A program made the translations under genes and the position numbers. The notes under the pieces are model-generated. The model was not told the DNA's origin. It saw nothing but the letters and a program-made list of their open reading frames with translations, and made no database searches. This document shows positions 59,398-64,000 of a DNA stretch of 64,000 nt, piece by piece. The DNA is taken from the NCBI GenBank assembly GCA_016191525.1, contig JACPOK010000033.1, positions 372,001 through 436,000 of the forward strand. The letters run 5' to 3'. The stretch's first letter is position 1; every line of letters begins with the position of its first letter. This DNA is from Burkholderiales bacterium (GTDB lineage Bacteria; Pseudomonadota; Gammaproteobacteria; Burkholderiales; Burkholderiaceae_C).

Positions 59398-61806
59398 CTA
59401 ACGAAAAACCATGCGGTGCCCTTGCAACACCATTTCCTCTAATATTTCTAGCGCCTTGGCCTCGGAAGCACATCGCTTCTTTAATTCACGGTAACAGTGG
59501 GAGAACTCATTTCGCATGTTGGTGGCAAAAATTCCTGGATCGTCAGTTCCAATGGAAAAGACCAATGGCTCGTCCGAGTCCAAGCCAAGCCATCGTAAAA
59601 AGTGGTGCTCTGAATAGTCAGAATACAAACTAATCCTCACATTGCTTGTCGGAAGTGCCTCTAGAGCGACCCCCCTATTCCGGACCTGTTTCGATACACG
59701 ATCTTGCAGCACACGCAAATCGTCACTGGAGGGCCAATCCTTCGATGCATCAAGCACATAAGGTTCCGCCGCCTTCTCGACGATTGAACCGACGTGATGC
59801 GCGACCGCTATGCTGCGAGCCTGCGGAGAACACGCCTTTAGTCTTGCGTCAAGTTGCTGAACCTCCGAACGGAGCATCGGATCGAGAATCGCGGCGCGGT
59901 CCAGCCACACCGGAAAGTGAAACAGCGCATCAAGATCACGGAGCGTCCATGCCTCGTACAACACCCCCGGAGAGATGGGGGTTCCGTACGTAGCACTCGC
60001 TAGGGCCCTGATTTCCGTGTCTACCGCTAGAAGTTTCACAGCGGTCAGTGTGTCAAGAAGCACATGTCGCGCAAACACCAAGTCATCGAGCCTCTCACCT
60101 CGATTCAAGACGATACGAGGCCCAACTCGACGTCGCCACAGCTCTGGTTCAATTCCTAAAGCAGTTGCATGGCCTAAGCGATCCCCAGCACCGAGATCCA
60201 GAAACGTAAGGGCTTCGTGGCAGGCCCGGATCCCTGATAGCAGGTGTACAAAGTCTTCTCCAACGTGGTACGTGAATCGCAGAAATCCGCAGAATCTAAG
60301 GGATCGAAACAAGGGTGCGAACACTTCCGGGGGAGTGTCCAGTTCGTTTGATGCAGCATCAAATCCCCCAATGTGACTTCGCAAACCAGGATTCTTTCGA
60401 AACATCATTTCCAACACTCGATGCTGACGTCGAAGGCGCAGCCGAAGGCGCGCATGTCGAACGACATGGCCGCCAGGCGGCCTGGAAGCCCCTGATACGT
60501 AAGCGTCTTCTTCTTTTATAAAGTGCAAAACGAAGGAAAGGCGCAACCGCTTGGGTGAGTTCATCGCCAAGTCCTTACTAAGCAGCGAACGAAGAGAGCT
60601 CTCTTTCGTACCCAGGCGGGTCTTCCCTTGATGAAATGCGGAGTACCCGACTAAGGCAGATGCAAGCACGCGCTCGAACGAAGGCAAGTCGCTCTTAGGC
60701 GCAATTCTCCCCTCCAAATCACAGATATCTCCGTCTTCCGACCAGTCCATCTGATAAAACCGCTGCGCATATGTCTCTTCCGTGAACTCCCTCACTTGGT
60801 TATGCGTGATCTTTTGAAATTGATCGAACCCCCGCTGATTCGGCTGCTGAACGACAAGTCGATAAAACTGCGCATAAATGAGCAAATAGCAAAAGTACGC
60901 GTGCGCAATGACTCCAACAGACCCGCGCCTCAATATGGAAAGAATTCGAGCATGCACGAACACCTCTTCGGACAACGAGGTCCCCGCCGCAGTTGTCCCT
61001 AAGAGGTTTGCTACGGGATGCTGGCCTTTACGCGGTGGATTGGCGGGAAAACCAACGCCACGCAGGATGTTGCGCAACTCATTTTCCGTCAACTGTCCCG
61101 TATCGGTCGCGACAACAGCGAGTCGCAATCGAAGCTCGCGCGCAACGCGTAGTCGTCGCACAAGCAAGACTGGAGTAAGCCCGTGCTCTTCTTGCAAGAG
61201 TTGCTCCAAAGCCTTGCCCTTGGACTCAGCCGCGAGGAACAACGAAGCGAATTCCTTAGGGTGAGCCATTGCATCTAGCCAAATGGGATCCGCTTCAGTG
61301 CTTCCGTTTAGGTGAAGATGGACGTCACTTAAACCGTGCGTCTTGGTTAGAGCGTCCACCGCATCACAATGAATCGCCGGAAGAACGCTGTGTGCCACCT
61401 TTGCTGCACAGACACGACGTTGCTCCGTCAAAGTGGATGCCGACGTCCAACTAATGGACTTCATGATTGCGCTCGCGACCGGCATTAATGGAGGCATGTC
61501 CAAAAGCAGCATTTGCCACTCAGCGGAACGCTCGAACAAAACGCTGACTCGATCATTGCTATCCAAGATCAAATACTCATCGGCCACGATATCAAACGCG
61601 CGTAGAACCACCTGTTGAAGGGTTTTCGAGTCAGCCAAAAATACGCGCCTTGCCTGCTTCAAGTAATGATCTGGGCGTTCGCTTTCTCTGGCGTGCTCTT
61701 CTAGGAACAGTTGCTGAAAGACAGTTGGTAGATCAGGTAGGCTCCCCCGGAAATAATGCGACTCGAGTAACCCCCTTAACCGCAACAATGACCTCGAGTA
61801 GAGCAT
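59398..61806 (-). CDS. rdrB: RADAR anti-phage system adenosine-deaminase-like subunit RdrB
   Basis: An 802-residue protein with the divided adenosine-deaminase fold of RdrB. Metal-site His163-x-His165 in DVHLHLNGS, His514 and catalytic Glu517 in TYHVGEDF, His546 in GDRLGHA, the PTSNVRI block near 720 and the Asp-Asp of SIGTDDPGIF (755-756) are all there. RdrB deaminates adenosine (described on RNA and on ATP/dATP) in a large assembly with the ATPase RdrA, causing growth arrest during phage infection. The ATG at 61806 lies 5 bp after the rdrA stop; an upstream TTG (61869) frame overlaps rdrA and is less likely. No rdrC/rdrD follows; the next gene is NHL. Confidence 0.9.
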   Translation of the reverse strand: MLYSRSLLRLRGLLESHYFRGSLPDLPTVFQQLFLEEHARESERPDHYLKQARRVFLADSKTLQQVVLRAFDIVADEYLILDSNDRVSVLFERSAEWQMLLLDMPPLMPVASAIMKSISWTSASTLTEQRRVCAAKVAHSVLPAIHCDAVDALTKTHGLSDVHLHLNGSTEADPIWLDAMAHPKEFASLFLAAESKGKALEQLLQEEHGLTPVLLVRRLRVARELRLRLAVVATDTGQLTENELRNILRGVGFPANPPRKGQHPVANLLGTTAAGTSLSEEVFVHARILSILRRGSVGVIAHAYFCYLLIYAQFYRLVVQQPNQRGFDQFQKITHNQVREFTEETYAQRFYQMDWSEDGDICDLEGRIAPKSDLPSFERVLASALVGYSAFHQGKTRLGTKESSLRSLLSKDLAMNSPKRLRLSFVLHFIKEEDAYVSGASRPPGGHVVRHARLRLRLRRQHRVLEMMFRKNPGLRSHIGGFDAASNELDTPPEVFAPLFRSLRFCGFLRFTYHVGEDFVHLLSGIRACHEALTFLDLGAGDRLGHATALGIEPELWRRRVGPRIVLNRGERLDDLVFARHVLLDTLTAVKLLAVDTEIRALASATYGTPISPGVLYEAWTLRDLDALFHFPVWLDRAAILDPMLRSEVQQLDARLKACSPQARSIAVAHHVGSIVEKAAEPYVLDASKDWPSSDDLRVLQDRVSKQVRNRGVALEALPTSNVRISLYSDYSEHHFLRWLGLDSDEPLVFSIGTDDPGIFATNMRNEFSHCYRELKKRCASEAKALEILEEMVLQGHRMVFR

Positions 61807-61810
61807 CTCA

Positions 61811-64000
61811 CTAGTTCCGTGCCGCCGCGGCCTGTTGGGCTGCTCGCCGGACAGCGGTGGTCGCGCCAACCACGGGCACAGAATTCAATGGAGCCCACAG
61901 ATTCGGAAACGAAACTGGACGTCGCCCGACAAGCACCCGTACACCGAGGGCATCACTCCCCGGCAGTTGAACCGAGTGCTCAGTGCCCAAGAAGCTCTGC
62001 CACGAAGCCACATGCGCCTCCAATAAGTTCCAACTATGAAGGCGGCCACCGATCACAGGCTCTGGATTGATAAATAGCCCAATCAATGGGCAAGAAAATA
62101 TGGTGCGGAACAAGGGTAGATCGCGCCACTGTGCGGGATCCCACCTCCCAGTCGCCGGGAAATTTCTGTAAAACACAACATCGGACGCAGTCGGGTTGTC
62201 CAAAATCGGACCCACCCTTCGACGGCTGTGTTGCGCGCGGTCTACACCGCGCGCAAGCATCTCCTCAACAAGTACAGCATTGAGAAATGCGATGACCTGG
62301 CGATGAAACAATTGCCCAGCGAAATAGCTATCCACGGGAACTTCTACATCCATCCGCGCAAGCGTGTAAAACAGCCGAGTCGCGATCCTACTAAACGTAC
62401 TGGCAGGCAACCCAACATCCGTAGCGGCGGCGGTATTTCCCCACTGCTCGAGAACATCGTAAAGGTAGTCACCACGGGGGGGCAATGTGTTCTCTGGAAA
62501 ATACTCCTCGTCAGAATCCTCCGCTGCCGTCGGTGCGCCGAGGTTCACATCAACCCCGCGACCAGTCGCGAACGCGGGAGAGTGATAGCTTCTCAATTGG
62601 CAGAGCTTCTCCAATTGTGTGCGCATGCTTTGCCCATGATCAAATCCAGAACTCGCGCGTCGACTGACTTCGGCAGTCTTGATCAATTCGCTCAAGATAC
62701 CTATGAACGAAAAAATGGATAGTACCGTGGTGTCTTGACCGCGGCGATCTGTAACAATGCACGCAGCCAACTTAAGAAGGTTGCCTCGTCCGTCTTGAGT
62801 GCGAGTGACGAGACTATCGAAAGTGTTGTACGCGGTGCCGCGCAAGTACTTGTATTCATCAAACGGAACGTCCCTTAGCTTCCTAACCCAGCTTTCCAGT
62901 GGGGCTGGTAACTCAATTTTTCCGTAGAGTTCAGCAAAGAAGGTGGCGGTAGAAACCCGACCAGTCTCCGACGTTTTCTTGAAGCCGCGATACAAGGAGG
63001 GAATAGCTACCCCCGCCCCGACGTGTGTCCCATACAAAGCCACGATGCCGCGACCCATTCCATATGGCCCCCGAAAGAGCTCTCTTTGAGTAGCCACTGA
63101 GAGTCTTGCAACTGTCGCCGCTGGTTCTCGTCTATCCATGCCCGTCGCCGCCACAATCGCCCTCGCTTCAATGCCGTCGGGGCGTTGCACGATCAATTGA
63201 TTTACAAAACCCACTTTGACCAAGAAGGCTAGAGCTTGACTAGGTTCCGCCGCAAACACTCGCGTCAGTTGCGCAGCAAAGCAAAGAACCGTCAGATTCT
63301 CATCATTGGTCTTGGAGTCCAAACGGAGCCTGCTGGCTTGCGCCCAACGACTCTGTGTCGTCATCCACCGCGAAAACTCTCCAATGACCTCGTCGCCATT
63401 CCCTCCGATGAGTTGTGGACTGACGCCGACGTGATACAACGACGACGAAAAGACCGCCGTCATGTCGCGTGCCACTGCGCCGGCCGTCACTACGGTCTCG
63501 ACGTTCTCCGATACGGCACTTCTTGTTGAGCGAAGCACCTGCACCACTGTGCGCAACGGCTGCTCCATCAACACATCAACAATCGATCGCAGCTCCCGCG
63601 CATCACGAATACTAGTGCCGCGTGTGACGATCGTTCTCAAAGTCTCAAAAACCGGTCGCGCCGAAACGCCTTCGTCCTCGCTGTCATAAAACTCGATGCT
63701 CCCCCGCGGCAAGTTTTCTGCGTAGTCCCTCAAGGTACTCAACGCAATTCGGTAGCTAGGCTGGAGCAGTTTTTGCAGGTACTGATCTTCCAGGCGAAAG
63801 ACGGCTGACATGAGGTTGTCATCGGCCCAATGAGGGAGCGACTCAGGCGCGTGGTGCTCCAGGCTCGGCCGATCCACTTCCATCATCTCGCGGCCAAAGT
63901 TCTTGTACAAAGCCCGCCTCACTAGACGTGCGTAGAGTTCGATATCTCCCGAGACGATGACTTGCAACTTACTGCTAACCAGATACTTGCGGAGTGCCTC
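61811..64000 (-). CDS. rdrA: RADAR anti-phage system ATPase subunit RdrA (N-terminal part outside window)
   Basis: The last 729 residues of a large protein that continues past the right edge without a stop. It lies immediately upstream of rdrB, in the order of described RADAR loci. The Walker A/B motifs should be in the part not seen; near the edge the sequence KYLVSSKLQVIVSGDIELYARLVRRAL resembles the sensor region of a STAND/AAA-like ATPase (described in pieces: LQVIVSGDIELY). The rest is helical and poorly conserved except the C-terminal GRRPVSFPNLWAPLNSVPV. RdrA forms a ring that feeds or activates the deaminase RdrB. Assignment rests on context and length. Confidence 0.8.
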   Translation of the reverse strand, partial: EALRKYLVSSKLQVIVSGDIELYARLVRRALYKNFGREMMEVDRPSLEHHAPESLPHWADDNLMSAVFRLEDQYLQKLLQPSYRIALSTLRDYAENLPRGSIEFYDSEDEGVSARPVFETLRTIVTRGTSIRDARELRSIVDVLMEQPLRTVVQVLRSTRSAVSENVETVVTAGAVARDMTAVFSSSLYHVGVSPQLIGGNGDEVIGEFSRWMTTQSRWAQASRLRLDSKTNDENLTVLCFAAQLTRVFAAEPSQALAFLVKVGFVNQLIVQRPDGIEARAIVAATGMDRREPAATVARLSVATQRELFRGPYGMGRGIVALYGTHVGAGVAIPSLYRGFKKTSETGRVSTATFFAELYGKIELPAPLESWVRKLRDVPFDEYKYLRGTAYNTFDSLVTRTQDGRGNLLKLAACIVTDRRGQDTTVLSIFSFIGILSELIKTAEVSRRASSGFDHGQSMRTQLEKLCQLRSYHSPAFATGRGVDVNLGAPTAAEDSDEEYFPENTLPPRGDYLYDVLEQWGNTAAATDVGLPASTFSRIATRLFYTLARMDVEVPVDSYFAGQLFHRQVIAFLNAVLVEEMLARGVDRAQHSRRRVGPILDNPTASDVVFYRNFPATGRWDPAQWRDLPLFRTIFSCPLIGLFINPEPVIGGRLHSWNLLEAHVASWQSFLGTEHSVQLPGSDALGVRVLVGRRPVSFPNLWAPLNSVPVVGATTAVRRAAQQAAAARN

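Noticed and set aside
61807-61869. A longer RdrB start at TTG 61869
   Set aside because: It would overlap the end of rdrA by 59 nt and adds an Arg/Pro-rich segment without conservation clues; the ATG at 61806, 5 bp after the rdrA stop, is simpler.
1-64000. CRISPR arrays, tRNA, rRNA and insertion sequences
   Set aside because: No regularly spaced direct repeats, cloverleaf-like sequences, rRNA segments or transposase frames were seen by reading; small RNAs cannot be excluded.

Overview
The window is high-G+C DNA from a betaproteobacterium, most likely order Burkholderiales, family Comamonadaceae (Ramlibacter/Variovorax/Polaromonas-like). This rests on gene content, not on any search: two Bug/TctC-type extracytoplasmic receptors without transporter subunits, a Crp-cupin-SDR-MAPEG cluster, many small LysR/TetR/MarR/ArsR regulators each beside its probable target, and a dispersed intergenic repeat family of a kind I associate with this family. 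No rRNA, tRNA, CRISPR array, transposase or integrase was seen. No stretch longer than 300 bases lacks a gene.

Layout. 1-9 kb: partial RND efflux pump, cysteine-less glutaredoxin-like protein, RhlE-type DEAD-box helicase, DUF6172 protein, a class A penicillin-binding protein, an SLT-type lytic transglycosylase and an SDR. 9-14 kb: hydrolase plus XRE-cupin regulator, divergent from a two-component flavin monooxygenase (NtaA/NtaB type) and an MFS transporter. 13.7-15.5 kb: an RsaA-like RTX surface protein. 15.5-19.6 kb: thioesterase/GST pair, DUF2889 pair, TetR regulator with a hydrolase, NYN-domain nuclease. 19.7-24.6 kb: MAPEG-SDR-cupin-Crp cluster, ribbon-helix-helix regulator, PHB-depolymerase-like esterase, class 3 lipase. 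24.6-34.2 kb: Bug receptor, second MAPEG, second class A PBP, DUF937, cardiolipin synthase-like PLD, siderophore-interacting protein/MarR, second Bug receptor, F420-reductase-like protein/LysR. 34.2-37.3 kb: serralysin-like metalloprotease sharing a module with the RTX protein, then an ArsR-SRPBCC-GST operon. 37.4-45.7 kb: TPR protein and two signalling loci ending tail to tail, LuxR-type regulator plus hybrid kinase, and cytochrome c peroxidase-kinase-double-receiver regulator. 45.7-54.2 kb: DUF3455 lipoprotein, a run of unusual hydrolase-like proteins (polytopic patatin, SGNH, GH25-like), a TPR membrane protein, two small enzymes and an unrecognised 441-residue protein. 54.3-59.3 kb: DoxX, DUF3820, DUF7661-like and carbamoyltransferase-like genes, DUF1697, Gfo/Idh/MocA oxidoreductase and an NHL-repeat lipoprotein.

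The most notable locus is at the right edge (59.4-64.0 kb): adjacent rdrA (3' part only) and rdrB, the two core genes of the RADAR anti-phage system. RdrB keeps every adenosine-deaminase motif that can be read. Base composition falls sharply at about 59.3 kb, as expected for an acquired defence module. RADAR is a described system; what is notable is the apparent absence of an accessory membrane gene downstream.

Other points of interest are the intergenic repeat family, several copies of which supply the stop codon of the neighbouring gene; a double palindrome that encodes the ends of two converging proteins; a 16-bp perfect inverted repeat between divergent genes; a degenerate carbamoyltransferase operon; and several operator-like palindromes placed exactly between regulators and targets.
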